Below the pieces are notes generated by a model. The model was not told the origin of the DNA. It made no database searches and worked only from the letters and a program-made list of their open reading frames with translations. A program made the position numbers and the translations under genes. Positions 33,989 through 42,793 of a stretch of DNA of 64,000 nucleotides are shown here, piece by piece (position 1 is the stretch's first letter; every line of letters starts with the position of its first letter). The stretch is from Curtobacterium flaccumfaciens (lineage in GTDB: Bacteria > Actinomycetota > Actinomycetes > Actinomycetales > Microbacteriaceae): contig NZ_SNVW01000002.1 in the NCBI RefSeq assembly GCF_004361695.1, positions 248,001-312,000 on the forward strand, in the 5' to 3' direction.

Positions 33989-33994
33989 CGGAGC

Positions 33995-35254
33995 GTGACC
34001 CGAACCACCACGGCGGCCCCACCGCTGACGGTCTCGACCCGGATCCTCGACGACCCGGGCGCCGTCCTCCGCCACACCCTCCGGGACAGCCCGCTCGCGT
34101 TCGTCCGGAACGGTGACGGCATCGTCGGGATCGGCGAGGCGCTCCGCTTCACCTTCAGCGGCCCGGAGCGGATGCGCGAGGCATCGGCCGTCTGGCGCAC
34201 GCTCGTGCAGGACGCCGTGGTCGACGACCCGGTGCAGCTCCGTGGGACGGGCCTGGTCGCGTTCGGCGCGTTCACGTTCGCGGACGACTCCGCCGAGACC
34301 AGCGTCCTCATCGTGCCACGCGTCGTGATCGGCCGGCGTCGCGGCAAGGCGTGGCTGACCGCGATCGACACCACCCCGGACCCGACACCCCTGACGTTCA
34401 CCCGCACCTCGGCCCCGGTCCCCCGCGTCGGCGAGCACGTCTCCGTGCAGCTGACCCCCGGTCGGATCGACCCCGACGCCTACGCCGCGCGTGTCGCCGA
34501 CGCCGTCCGACGGATCGCCGCGGGCGACGCCGAGAAGGTCGTCCTCGCCCGCGACCTCGTCGGGCAGCTCCCACCGGGCGCGGACCACCGGGCGCTCCTG
34601 CTCGACCTCGCCGCCGCCTACCCGCAGTGCGTGACCTTCGCGGTCGACGGGCTGGTCGGCGCCACCCCGGAGACCCTCGCCCGCACCGACGGCACGCGGC
34701 TGTCCGCCCGGGTGCTCGCCGGCAGCGCGGCCCGCGGCGCGGACGCCGTGTCCGACCGTGCCGCCGCCGAGGCCCTGGCCGCCAGCGCGAAGGACGTCGG
34801 CGAGCACGCGTTCGCGATCGACAGCCTGCTGGCCGCGCTCCGTCCGATCGCCACGGACCTCCGCGCCGACCCGGAGCCGTTCCGGTTGCAGCTGCCGAAC
34901 CTGTGGCACCTCGCGACCGACGTGCAGGCGACGCTGCCGGTCGGCACGACCTCGCTCGACGTCGCGGACGTGCTGCACCCGACGGCCGCGGTGGCCGGCA
35001 CCCCGACCGACGTCGCCGTCCGGCTCGTCGCCGAGCTCGAGGGCGCCGACCGTGGTCGCTACGCGGGCCCCGTCGGCTGGCTCGGGGCGAACGGGGACGG
35101 CGAGTGGATGCTCGCGCTCCGCAGCGCGCAGATCAGCGCGGACGGTGCGGTCCGGGCCTGGGCGGGTGCGGGGATCGTGGCGGGGTCCGACCCCGAGCGC
35201 GAGGTCGCGGAGACCGCGCTGAAGTTCCGCCCGATCGCCGACGCGCTGGCCTGA
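33995..35254 (+). CDS. menF: Isochorismate synthase
   Basis: 419 residues, GTG start. The chorismate-binding domain fills the C-terminal half: AGDAEKVVLARDL, GATPETLARTDG, ALAASAKDVGEHAFAID and the closing AGAGIVAGSDPEREVAET. It converts chorismate to isochorismate for menaquinone. The rest of the pathway (menD, menA, menE, menB, menC) follows. Isochorismate could also feed salicylate or siderophores, but no such genes are nearby. Confidence 0.94.
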   Translation: MTRTTTAAPPLTVSTRILDDPGAVLRHTLRDSPLAFVRNGDGIVGIGEALRFTFSGPERMREASAVWRTLVQDAVVDDPVQLRGTGLVAFGAFTFADDSAETSVLIVPRVVIGRRRGKAWLTAIDTTPDPTPLTFTRTSAPVPRVGEHVSVQLTPGRIDPDAYAARVADAVRRIAAGDAEKVVLARDLVGQLPPGADHRALLLDLAAAYPQCVTFAVDGLVGATPETLARTDGTRLSARVLAGSAARGADAVSDRAAAEALAASAKDVGEHAFAIDSLLAALRPIATDLRADPEPFRLQLPNLWHLATDVQATLPVGTTSLDVADVLHPTAAVAGTPTDVAVRLVAELEGADRGRYAGPVGWLGANGDGEWMLALRSAQISADGAVRAWAGAGIVAGSDPEREVAETALKFRPIADALA

Positions 35255-35257
35255 CGC

Positions 35258-35365
35258 CGACGCAGCGCGGGGCGCAGACGCAGCGCCTGGCGCAGACGCA
35301 GCGCGGGTCGCCGACGCAGCGTTGGTCGGCGACGCAGCGCTGGTCGCCGACGCAGCGCTGCTCGC
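35258..35365. repeat. Six 18-bp tandem units between menF and menD
   Basis: Six consecutive 18-bp units of the form NGACGCAGCG + 8 variable bases (35258, 35276, 35294, 35312, 35330, 35348). The core GACGCAGCG is invariant in all six. The array fills almost the whole 120-base gap between convergent genes and lies outside both reading frames. Confidence 0.85.
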
Positions 35366-35374
35366 GCGGCCGGC

Positions 35375-37273
35375 TCACTCGGCCAGCGGCACCTCGATGA
35401 CGACACGCTCGGCGGGGTCGGTGAGCACCTGCTCGAGGTCGCCCCACGTCGCGGCCCGCCGGTACTCCCACCCGAGGCCGGTCACCACGCGCTCGACGTC
35501 GACGTGCTGCGGCGTGGTCATCATCCGGCGCATGTCGGACTCGGGCGTGGTCGCGGCCACTTCGAGCCCCCGGAAGATCGCGCCGCCGGCGTCGTTCCCG
35601 ACGATGACCTGCACGCGGTGGTGCGGTTCTTCGGTGCCGGTGACGAACGCCCCGACGTCGTGGAGCAGGGTGAGGTCGCCGAGCAGCACCCGGGTCGTCC
35701 CCACCGAGGCCGACGACCGTTCGAGCGCCGCCGCGATGCCGAGTGCGGTCGACACGGTGCCGTCGATGCCGGCGAGCCCGCGGTTGGCGTGCACCCGGAT
35801 CGCCTTGCCGGCGACGTGCCCGTCGGCCGCGCGGATGATCTGCGACGCCCCGAGCACGAGCCGGTCGTGCGGCCAGGTCGCACCCCACACGGCGTCGGCG
35901 AGCATGGTCCGGTCGACGGGACGGCGGCGGAGGGCGACCTCGTCGCGGAGGAACTTGTTGCGCTCTGCCCGGTCCTCGGACCGCTTCGCGTCGAGGTCCG
36001 GTCCGGCGTCGCCGTCACCGAGGAGCGCGCGACTCGTCGCCACCCAGCGCCCCACCCACGCACGGTGCTCCGGCCGGGTGCGGCCCGTCACGCGGACGTC
36101 GGACACGAAGGTGGTCGGGGCGTCGGGCCGGGAGGCGCGGGCCGGGTCGAACGGATCGGCCGCCGGTGAGCGGACCACGATCGTCTCGACGTCGTCGCGC
36201 TGCAGGAGCGCGGGGACCTCACGGCTGAGGGTCGGGTGGCCGAGCACGACGGCGCGGCGGACCGCGCCGCCGAACGCCGGGTCGCGGAGGAGCTCGCGGT
36301 ACGTCACGACGAGGTTCCGCCCGAAGCGCGCACCGCTCGACACCTCGGCGATGAGCGGCGCACCGAGCTCCCACGCGATGCGCTCGGCGTCGGCTCCGGC
36401 GTCGTGCCCGGCGATGACCACGGTCGCGGGCTCGTCGTCCGGCGCGAGCTCGATGACCGGCAGTCCGGAGTGCACGCGACTTGTGGCGAACGCGAGGTCG
36501 ACCTCGTCGTCGGGGACCGCGTGGACGTCCTCGTCGCGGAGTCCGGCGGAGAGCGGCTCGCGGAGGGCCACGTTGAGCTGTACCGGACCGGGCTGTCCCT
36601 CGTGACCGGCGGCCGCGGCGACGGCCTGCCGGACGAGGGTCCGCACCGTGTCGACCGTGCTCGCGTCGACGCCGTGCGCTGCGGGCGCCTCGACGTCGCG
36701 CACGAAGTGGACGGCCGCGCCGAAGATGCCGGGCTGGACGGTGGTCTGGTTGCTGCCGATGCCCCGGAGCTCGTCGGGCCGGTCGGCGCTGACGACGATC
36801 ATCGGGACGCCGGAGTGGTGCGCTTCGAGCACGGCGGGGTGCAGGTTCGCCACGGCGGTGCCGGACGTCGTCACGACCGCGGCGGGCCGACCGGACTCGA
36901 CCGCCAGGCCGAGCGCGTAGAAGCCCGCGGTCCGTTCGTCGAGGCGGACGTGCACGCTGATGCCGCCGGCGCGCTCGAGGGCGGCGGCAGCGAGGGCGAG
37001 GGCCTGCGACCGTGACCCGGGGCTCACCACCACGTCGGTGACGCCGGCGCGGGCCAGTTCGGTCAGGAGCGCGAGGGCGAAGTCGGTCGCGGGGCTGCCG
37101 GAACCGGCGGGCCCGTCAGCGATCGGTGCGGCCTTCGTCGGGCCGCTGGTCCCGTTCGCCTCGTTCGCGGCGGCGGTCCCGCTCGCGGTCGCGGAACTGC
37201 TGTTCGAGGTCTCGGAGGGTCTCGTCGTCCTGGTCCTTGTCCGTGCGGTGCTGCTCGGGGCCGGACGGGCCAC
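35375..37273 (-). CDS. menD: SEPHCHC synthase (MenD), start uncertain
   Basis: 632 residues if read from the GTG at 37273; the frame is open to 37366. The recognisable enzyme begins at about 37090 with ATDFALALLTELARAGVTD, followed by VVSPGSRSQALALAAAA and LDERTAGFYALGLA; the ThDP-binding half has GNDAGGAIF. It adds 2-oxoglutarate-derived succinyl semialdehyde to isochorismate. No ATG, GTG or TTG lies in this frame between 37273 and the conserved part, so the gene overlaps the next one by about 158 bases, or uses a rare start. Confidence 0.9.
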   Translation of the reverse strand: MARPAPSSTARTRTRTTRPSETSNSSSATASGTAAANEANGTSGPTKAAPIADGPAGSGSPATDFALALLTELARAGVTDVVVSPGSRSQALALAAAALERAGGISVHVRLDERTAGFYALGLAVESGRPAAVVTTSGTAVANLHPAVLEAHHSGVPMIVVSADRPDELRGIGSNQTTVQPGIFGAAVHFVRDVEAPAAHGVDASTVDTVRTLVRQAVAAAAGHEGQPGPVQLNVALREPLSAGLRDEDVHAVPDDEVDLAFATSRVHSGLPVIELAPDDEPATVVIAGHDAGADAERIAWELGAPLIAEVSSGARFGRNLVVTYRELLRDPAFGGAVRRAVVLGHPTLSREVPALLQRDDVETIVVRSPAADPFDPARASRPDAPTTFVSDVRVTGRTRPEHRAWVGRWVATSRALLGDGDAGPDLDAKRSEDRAERNKFLRDEVALRRRPVDRTMLADAVWGATWPHDRLVLGASQIIRAADGHVAGKAIRVHANRGLAGIDGTVSTALGIAAALERSSASVGTTRVLLGDLTLLHDVGAFVTGTEEPHHRVQVIVGNDAGGAIFRGLEVAATTPESDMRRMMTTPQHVDVERVVTGLGWEYRRAATWGDLEQVLTDPAERVVIEVPLAE

Positions 37274-37517
37274 CGAGGAAGTCCGGGTCGTCTTCGGGTC
37301 CACGGTACCCGGACCCACCGCCGGGTTCGGTCGCCGGAGCACGGCCGAGCAGGAACCAGAGGACACCGCCGAGCACGGGCAGGACGATCACGAGGAGGAT
37401 CCAGACGCCGCGTCGGAGCGAGCGGACCCGCTGGCGGGGCATCGTGGCGCAGTCGATCACCGCGTACACCGTGAACGCCACGGCGGCCACGACGACGATC
37501 AACCACAGTCGGACCAT
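37116..37517 (-). CDS. PLDc_N-domain small membrane protein
   Basis: 133 residues. Two N-terminal helices (LWLIVVVAAVAFTVYAVID and GVWILLVIVLPVLGGVLWFLLG) with the conserved basic loop between them match the phospholipase D nuclease N-terminal (PLDc_N) family. The C-terminal half is a highly charged Arg/Asp/Glu-rich tail (DRERDRRRERGERDQR). No catalytic domain is present. Its coding end overlaps the 5' end of menD. Function is unknown, though it is frequently found in menaquinone gene clusters of actinobacteria. Confidence 0.85.
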   Translation of the reverse strand: MVRLWLIVVVAAVAFTVYAVIDCATMPRQRVRSLRRGVWILLVIVLPVLGGVLWFLLGRAPATEPGGGSGYRGPEDDPDFLGGPSGPEQHRTDKDQDDETLRDLEQQFRDRERDRRRERGERDQRPDEGRTDR

Positions 37518-37596
37518 GCCGTGAACACTACGTCCCGAGCCTGTGGGGTCCCTCCGCCTGCGCTCCCGACGGCCTGCGCTTCCGTAGACTTGCCGG

Positions 37597-37920
37597 GTGA
37601 AAGCGTGGCTCGTCTACACCCTGGCCCGTCTCGGCATCTTCGCCGCGGCCGTGGCGCTGCTCCTGTTGACCCCGATGCCCTGGTACTGGGCCGTGATCGT
37701 CGGCGCCCTGGTCGGCCTGCTGGTGTCGTACATCGCACTCGGGAAGCTGCGCGAGCAGGTCACGACGAGCCTGGCGAACCGCCGTGGCAAGCCCGAGCAC
37801 GATGTGGACTCGGACTTCGAGGACGACTTCGTCGACACCGCCGACTCGGACGCGCCCGTCGCCCGTCCGGTCTCCGACGCCGACCGGCACGCGGCCCGTC
37901 GCGAGCACGACGAGGGCTGA
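37597..37920 (+). CDS. DUF4229 small membrane protein
   Basis: 107 residues, GTG start with TAGACT 6 bases upstream (leaderless). Two helices (LARLGIFAAAVALLLLTPM and WAVIVGALVGLLVSYIAL) followed by an acidic tail with Asp-rich stretches (HDVDSDFEDDFVDTADSD). The DUF4229 family is actinobacterial and lies next to menA in many genomes, which suggests a link to menaquinone synthesis or membrane placement of MenA. No function is established. Confidence 0.85.
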   Translation: MKAWLVYTLARLGIFAAAVALLLLTPMPWYWAVIVGALVGLLVSYIALGKLREQVTTSLANRRGKPEHDVDSDFEDDFVDTADSDAPVARPVSDADRHAARREHDEG

Positions 37921-37927
37921 CCCGCCG

Positions 37928-38923
37928 CTACGGCAGGAGCGCCAGCGTGATGCCGAGCACCACGCCGAACACGAGCGACGCGAACGACGACAGCTGGAGC
38001 GCCGTGATGAGCTCGCGCGGCTTCCGTGACGACACCCCGATCGCGAGCGCCGGCAGGGCCAGCAGCAGCGAGAAGTACGTGAAGCCGGTGCGGAAGTAGA
38101 GCAGCACGAACCAGAGCAGCACCACGTACGGCAGCATCAGGAACAGCCCGTACAGCACCCGGGCGACCGGCCGTCCGACCACGACGGCGAGGGTGCGCTT
38201 GCCGGCGAGGCGGTCCTCGTCGATGTCGCGGATGTTGTTCACCATCAGGACGGCGCAGGCGAAGAAGCCGGCGGCGATCGCGGCCGCCCAACCGCTCGCC
38301 GTGACGTCGCCGATGAGCACGTACTCGGTGCCGAGCACCGCGACGAGCCCGAAGAAGACGAAGACGAAGACCTCGCCGAGGGCGTTGTACCCGTAGGGCT
38401 TCTTGCCACCGGTGTAGAACCACGCGGCGACGATCGCGGCGGCGCCGACGAGGAGCAGCCACCACAGCTGGGTGAGCACGACGATGACGATGCCGGCGAC
38501 GGCGGCCAGGCCGAAGAACGTCAGTGCGACCGTCAGCACCGTGCGGGGTTTCGCGAGTCCGGCCCCGGTGAGGCGGGCCGGGCCGACGCGGAACTCGTCC
38601 GTGCCGCGCACGCCGTCCGAGTAGTCGTTGCTGTAGTTCACGCCGATCTGCAGGAACAGCGCCACGAGCAGGGCGAGGACCGCGATGAGGGCGCGCCCGT
38701 CCTTCGCCAGGTAGCTGCCGAAGTCGCCAGGCTCACCGCTGCCGACGAAGCCGACGGTGGTGCCCATCACGACGGGCACGACGCCGAGCGTCAGGGTGCG
38801 GAGCCGCGCGCCGCCGATCCAGTCGCGGGCCGTCGCCTTCCGCTTCGTGCGCGCGGGCGCCGCGGCCTTCGCCGGGTTGCCGGAGCGGCGCTTGGACTGC
38901 GTCGAGTTCTTCGTTCGTGCCAC
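37928..38923 (-). CDS. menA: 1,4-dihydroxy-2-naphthoate polyprenyltransferase
   Basis: 331 residues from the GTG at 38923; a TAGGAT box lies 8 bases upstream. The N-terminal 40 residues are Lys/Arg-rich; the UbiA-superfamily core follows with the first Asp-rich motif NYSNDYSDGVRGTD and the second NNIRDIDEDRLAGKRTL, and about eight membrane helices. It attaches the polyprenyl tail to dihydroxynaphthoate. It converges with the DUF4229 gene, with only 7 bases between stops. Confidence 0.96.
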   Translation of the reverse strand: MARTKNSTQSKRRSGNPAKAAAPARTKRKATARDWIGGARLRTLTLGVVPVVMGTTVGFVGSGEPGDFGSYLAKDGRALIAVLALLVALFLQIGVNYSNDYSDGVRGTDEFRVGPARLTGAGLAKPRTVLTVALTFFGLAAVAGIVIVVLTQLWWLLLVGAAAIVAAWFYTGGKKPYGYNALGEVFVFVFFGLVAVLGTEYVLIGDVTASGWAAAIAAGFFACAVLMVNNIRDIDEDRLAGKRTLAVVVGRPVARVLYGLFLMLPYVVLLWFVLLYFRTGFTYFSLLLALPALAIGVSSRKPRELITALQLSSFASLVFGVVLGITLALLP

Positions 38924-38969
38924 GGCCGTCCATCCTATTCGTCGGTGCCGGGCGCCACGGCCCGGACGG

Positions 38970-40103
38970 CTACGAAGACGCCGCGAGCTCCTGCGCCGCA
39001 CGGCGGTCGGGTTTGCCGGACGCGAGCATCGGCACGGTGTCCACGAGGACGACGGCGGCCGGGCGGGCAGCTCGGCCGAGGGCCGCTCCGACGTGCTCAC
39101 GGACGCGTTCGAGGTCGATCGGTCGCGCCGTCACGACGACCGGCACCTCGCCCCACTCCCCCGACACGCGTCGGGTGACCACCGCGGCGTCCTGCCCGGG
39201 GAGTTCCCGGACGAGCCGCTCGACGAGCCCGAGCGGGACCTTCTCTCCCCCGGAGATGACGACGTCGTCGAGGCGTCCGAGCACGCGGACGACCCCGTTG
39301 TCGGTGTCCGCGGCGTCACCGGTCCGGTACCAGCGGAGCCCGTCACGCTCGACGAAGGCCGCCGCCGTGCGGGCGTCGTCGCCGAGGTACCCCTCGGCGA
39401 GCATCGGCCCGTGCAGCCACAGCTCGCCGTCGACGACCGCGGTCCGGACGGTGCCGAAGGGCACGCCGTCGTACACGCAGCCGCCGCTCGTCTCGCTCGC
39501 GCCGTAGGTGGTGACGATCCGCACCCCGGCCGCCCGTGCCCGTTCGCGGAGCGGGGCCGGCGTGGCCTGGCCCCCGACCAGGACGGCGTCGAAGGACGTC
39601 AGCGCCCGCGTCGCACGGGCGTCGTCGAGCACGCGGGCGAGCTGCACCGGTACGAGCGAGGTGTACCGCCGCGGAGCCGCGGGGCCGGTGTCGAGCCGGT
39701 CCGCGGCGTCCGCGAAGGCCGCGGCGTCGAAGTGCCCCGGTGCCACCACGGCGGGCGTCGTCCCAGCAGCGATCGACCGGGTCAGGACGTTGAGGCCGGC
39801 GATGTAGTGCGTCGGCAGCGCCAGCACCCAACCACCCGGTCCGCCGAGCGCCGCGTCCGCGGCGGCGGCGCCGGCGAGGAGCGCCTCCGACGACAGCGCC
39901 ACCCGCTTGCCCGTCCCGGTGGAGCCGCTCGTCTCGACCACCAGGGCGACCCGCTGCGGGACGTCGGCCGGAGCCGGTGTCGGCAGCGCCGGAGCGTCCT
40001 CGGCGACGGGGAGCAGCGCGGGGCCGCCGGCGAGTGCTGCCTCCAGGCCGTGCAGCACGCCCATCGGGTCCGACGCACCCAGGGTGACCAGCGGACGCGT
40101 CAT
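38970..40103 (-). CDS. menE: o-Succinylbenzoate-CoA ligase
   Basis: 377 residues, short for an acyl-CoA synthetase but normal for actinobacterial MenE. AMP-binding signature VVETSGSTGTGKRVAL (about 54-69); TTYGASETSGGCVYDG; and the C-terminal hinge VLGRLDDVVISGGEKV. It activates o-succinylbenzoate with CoA for ring closure by MenB. The start is 16 bases after the menB stop on the same strand, so the two are co-transcribed. Confidence 0.94.
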   Translation of the reverse strand: MTRPLVTLGASDPMGVLHGLEAALAGGPALLPVAEDAPALPTPAPADVPQRVALVVETSGSTGTGKRVALSSEALLAGAAAADAALGGPGGWVLALPTHYIAGLNVLTRSIAAGTTPAVVAPGHFDAAAFADAADRLDTGPAAPRRYTSLVPVQLARVLDDARATRALTSFDAVLVGGQATPAPLRERARAAGVRIVTTYGASETSGGCVYDGVPFGTVRTAVVDGELWLHGPMLAEGYLGDDARTAAAFVERDGLRWYRTGDAADTDNGVVRVLGRLDDVVISGGEKVPLGLVERLVRELPGQDAAVVTRRVSGEWGEVPVVVTARPIDLERVREHVGAALGRAARPAAVVLVDTVPMLASGKPDRRAAQELAASS

Positions 40104-40119
40104 CGGTCCGACCCGACCA

Positions 40120-41049
40120 TCAGTAGTGCCAGGGGAACGCGGTCCACTCGGGCTTCCGCTTCTCGAGGAAGGAGTCGCGGCCCTCGACGGCCTCGTCCGT
40201 GCCGTAGGCCAGGCGGGTGGCCTCGCCTGCGAAGACCTGCTGGCCGACCAGGCCGTCGTCGACCGCGTTGAAGGCGTACTTGAGCATCCGGATGGCCGTC
40301 GGCGACTTGCCCAGGACGATCTCGCCCCACCGGATCGCCTCGCGCTCGAGGTCCTCGTGCGGCACGACCTTGTTCACCGCGCCCATCTCGTACGCGCGCT
40401 GCGCGGAGTACTCCTCGGCGAGGAAGAAGACCTCGCGCGCGAGCTTCTGGCCGATCTGCTTCGCGTAGTACGCGCTGCCGTAGCCGCCGTCGAACGAGCC
40501 GACGTCGGCGTCGGTCTGCTTGAACTTCCCGTGCTCCGCGCTCGCGATCGTGAGGTCGCAGATCGCGTGCAACGAGTGTCCGCCGCCGGCCGCCCACCCC
40601 GGGACGACCGCGATGACGACCTTCGGCATCATCCGGATGAGGCGCTGGACCTCGAGGATGTGCAGCCGACCCATCGACGCCTGCGCCGCGGCCGGGTCGA
40701 CCCCCTCGGGCGGAGCGCCCTCGTCGCCGACGTACTGGTACCCGCTCCGACCGCGGATCCGCTGGTCGCCGCCGGAGCAGAACGCCCAGCCGCCGTCCTT
40801 CGGGCTCGGGCCGTTGCCGGTCAGCAGGACGACACCGACGCGGGGGTCCTGACGGGCGTCGTCGAGGGCACGGTAGAGCTCGTCGACGGTGCGCGGGCGA
40901 AAGGCGTTGCGGACCTCGGGACGGTCGAACGCGACGCGGACGATGCCCTGCGAGACGTGCTTGTGGTACGTGATGTCGGTGAACTGCTCCGCGATCGGAG
41001 CCGCGGTCCAGACGTCGGGGTCGAAGAGGTCGGAGACGGGAGCAGCCAT
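40120..41049 (-). CDS. menB: 1,4-dihydroxy-2-naphthoyl-CoA synthase
   Basis: 309 residues. Crotonase-fold signatures of MenB: FRPRTVDELYRALDDAR, FCSGGDQRIRGRSGYQY and DVGSFDGGYGSAYYAKQIG, the last holding the catalytic loop. It closes the naphthoate ring from o-succinylbenzoyl-CoA. A TAGCGT box 7 bases before the ATG suggests a leaderless start. It heads the menB-menE operon. Confidence 0.97.
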   Translation of the reverse strand: MAAPVSDLFDPDVWTAAPIAEQFTDITYHKHVSQGIVRVAFDRPEVRNAFRPRTVDELYRALDDARQDPRVGVVLLTGNGPSPKDGGWAFCSGGDQRIRGRSGYQYVGDEGAPPEGVDPAAAQASMGRLHILEVQRLIRMMPKVVIAVVPGWAAGGGHSLHAICDLTIASAEHGKFKQTDADVGSFDGGYGSAYYAKQIGQKLAREVFFLAEEYSAQRAYEMGAVNKVVPHEDLEREAIRWGEIVLGKSPTAIRMLKYAFNAVDDGLVGQQVFAGEATRLAYGTDEAVEGRDSFLEKRKPEWTAFPWHY

Positions 41050-41079
41050 GCCCCCAACGCTACCGCCGGGGCGGACCGG

Positions 41080-41673
41080 CTAGTTGCTCGTCCCGCTCGT
41101 CGCCGAGCCGCCCATGTCGGTGAGGAGCTCGGGCGCGACGATCACGAGCAGGACGATGAGGATCACCGGGTTCGCGAAGAACGCGACGACGACGCCGACG
41201 GCCCCGTACCACCGGCCGAACGACCCGACCGCGGCGACGAAGCCGAGCACCGCGGCGATGAGGGTCAGGAACACGACCACGAAGCAGATGCCCAACGCGA
41301 AGTCGGTGTCGCCGCCCATGAAGACGGCGAAGGCGCTGGCGTCCACCGCGGCCGAGACGACGGCCAACCCGAGCGCGATCTTGCCGACGACGGGATTGCG
41401 CTTCCGCCGGGCCGCCTGGCCCTGCTGGCGGACGTCGACGGTGTTGCGCTGCATGAGGCGGGCGAACTCGTCGGTGCCACGGCCGGGCGCACGAGCGGCA
41501 GCAGCGGGGGTGCCGCGGACCGGGGATGCGGCGGGCGACGCGGCACGCTGTGCGGGTGAGGCCGCGCGCTGCGACGGGGGCGTCGCTGCGCGCTGGGCCG
41601 GAGGCGTGACCGGGGGCTTCGACGCCGGCGTCGACGGACGTCCCGACGTGCGCTGCTGCGGATCCCGCGCCAC
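41080..41673 (-). CDS. Hypothetical membrane protein with Ala/Pro repeats
   Basis: 197 residues from the GTG at 41673, with a good GAGGGAGG ribosome binding site. Residues 1-75 are disordered and repetitive (PAQRAAS / PPSQRAAS units). A basic patch (QAARRKRNPVVG) precedes three helices: KIALGLAVVSAAVDASAFAVF, ICFVVVFLTLIAAVLGFVA and AVGVVVAFFANPVILIVLLV. It resembles DUF4190-like membrane proteins of actinobacteria. Function unknown; it is divergent from menC and tandem with menB. Confidence 0.75.
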   Translation of the reverse strand: MARDPQQRTSGRPSTPASKPPVTPPAQRAATPPSQRAASPAQRAASPAASPVRGTPAAAARAPGRGTDEFARLMQRNTVDVRQQGQAARRKRNPVVGKIALGLAVVSAAVDASAFAVFMGGDTDFALGICFVVVFLTLIAAVLGFVAAVGSFGRWYGAVGVVVAFFANPVILIVLLVIVAPELLTDMGGSATSGTSN

Positions 41674-41815
41674 CGAGCCTCCCTCGTCCGACCTGTCGGT
41701 GCTGCCGACCGGAAGCCGACCGATGCATGCTAATGCCCTGCCCTGGCGGTCCCCTCCGAGGAAGTGTGAGGTGCCCTGGACGTCGCGGACGGACACCGGC
41801 TGGGAGGATGGGACC

Positions 41816-42793
41816 GTGCTCCCCGACCTCGCCGACCTCCTCGCCGACGCCCACGTCGTCGCCCTGCCGATGCGCGTGCGCTTCCGCGGCATCACCGTGC
41901 GCGAGGCAGTGGTCCTGCGCGGACCGGCCGGCTGGACCGAGTTCTCGCCCTTCGTCGAGTACGACGACGCCGAGGCCGCCGCGTGGCTCCGCGGGACCAT
42001 CGACTTCGGGTGGACCGAGCACGAGCCCGCCGCCGACTCCGTCCCGGTGAACGCCACCGTCCCGGCGATCGCACCCGACGAGGTCGCCCCGCTGCTCGCC
42101 CGGTACCCCGGCTGCACGACCGCGAAGGTGAAGGTGGCCGAACCCGGCACGACGGTCGACGACGACGTCGCGCGGGTCGCCGAGGTCCGACGGGTCATGG
42201 GCCCCGACGCCGCCGTCCGTGTCGACGCGAACGGGCTCTGGTCGGTGGACCAGGCCGCCGAGGCCCTCGAGCGTCTCGCCCCGTTCGGCCTGCAGTACGC
42301 CGAGCAGCCCTGCCGCACGGTCCCGGAACTGGCCGAGCTCCGGCACCGGATCGCGGGCCTCGACGTGCCCGTCGCCGCCGACGAGAGCGTCCGGAAGGCG
42401 TCCGACCCGCTCGCCGTCGCCCGGGCCGGGGCCGCCGACGTCCTGGTGGTCAAGGCGCAGCCGCTCGGCGGCATCACCGCCGCGCGCGCCGTCGTCGCGG
42501 ACGCCGGGCTGCCCTGCGTGGTCTCCAGTGCGCTCGACACGTCGGTCGGGCTCGGGATGGGGGCGTTCCTCGCTGCGGCGGCGATGTCACCGGGCTACGC
42601 CGCGGGACTCGGGACGGCCGCGATGTTCACCTCGGACGTCTCCGCGTCGCCGATCCTGCCCGTCGGTGGACGCATCCCCGTCGCGCGCGCCGCGGTGTCG
42701 CGGGAGCTGCTGGACCGGAACGCCGCGTCGCCGGAGCGCACCGCGTGGTGGCTCGCGCGGCTCGAGCGCGTGCACGCGGTGCTCGCCGCCTGA
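41816..42793 (+). CDS. menC: o-Succinylbenzoate synthase
   Basis: 325 residues from the GTG at 41816; the frame is open upstream, but the conserved protein starts here (LPDLADLLADAHVVALPM). Enolase-superfamily motifs: AKVKVAEPG with the catalytic Lys pair, RVDANGLWS, LQYAEQPCRT, VAADESVR and VVKAQPLGGI give the metal ligands Asp, Glu and Asp. It dehydrates SHCHC to o-succinylbenzoate. It is divergent from the membrane protein gene and completes the pathway in the window (only menH is not seen). Confidence 0.95.
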   Translation: MLPDLADLLADAHVVALPMRVRFRGITVREAVVLRGPAGWTEFSPFVEYDDAEAAAWLRGTIDFGWTEHEPAADSVPVNATVPAIAPDEVAPLLARYPGCTTAKVKVAEPGTTVDDDVARVAEVRRVMGPDAAVRVDANGLWSVDQAAEALERLAPFGLQYAEQPCRTVPELAELRHRIAGLDVPVAADESVRKASDPLAVARAGAADVLVVKAQPLGGITAARAVVADAGLPCVVSSALDTSVGLGMGAFLAAAAMSPGYAAGLGTAAMFTSDVSASPILPVGGRIPVARAAVSRELLDRNAASPERTAWWLARLERVHAVLAA

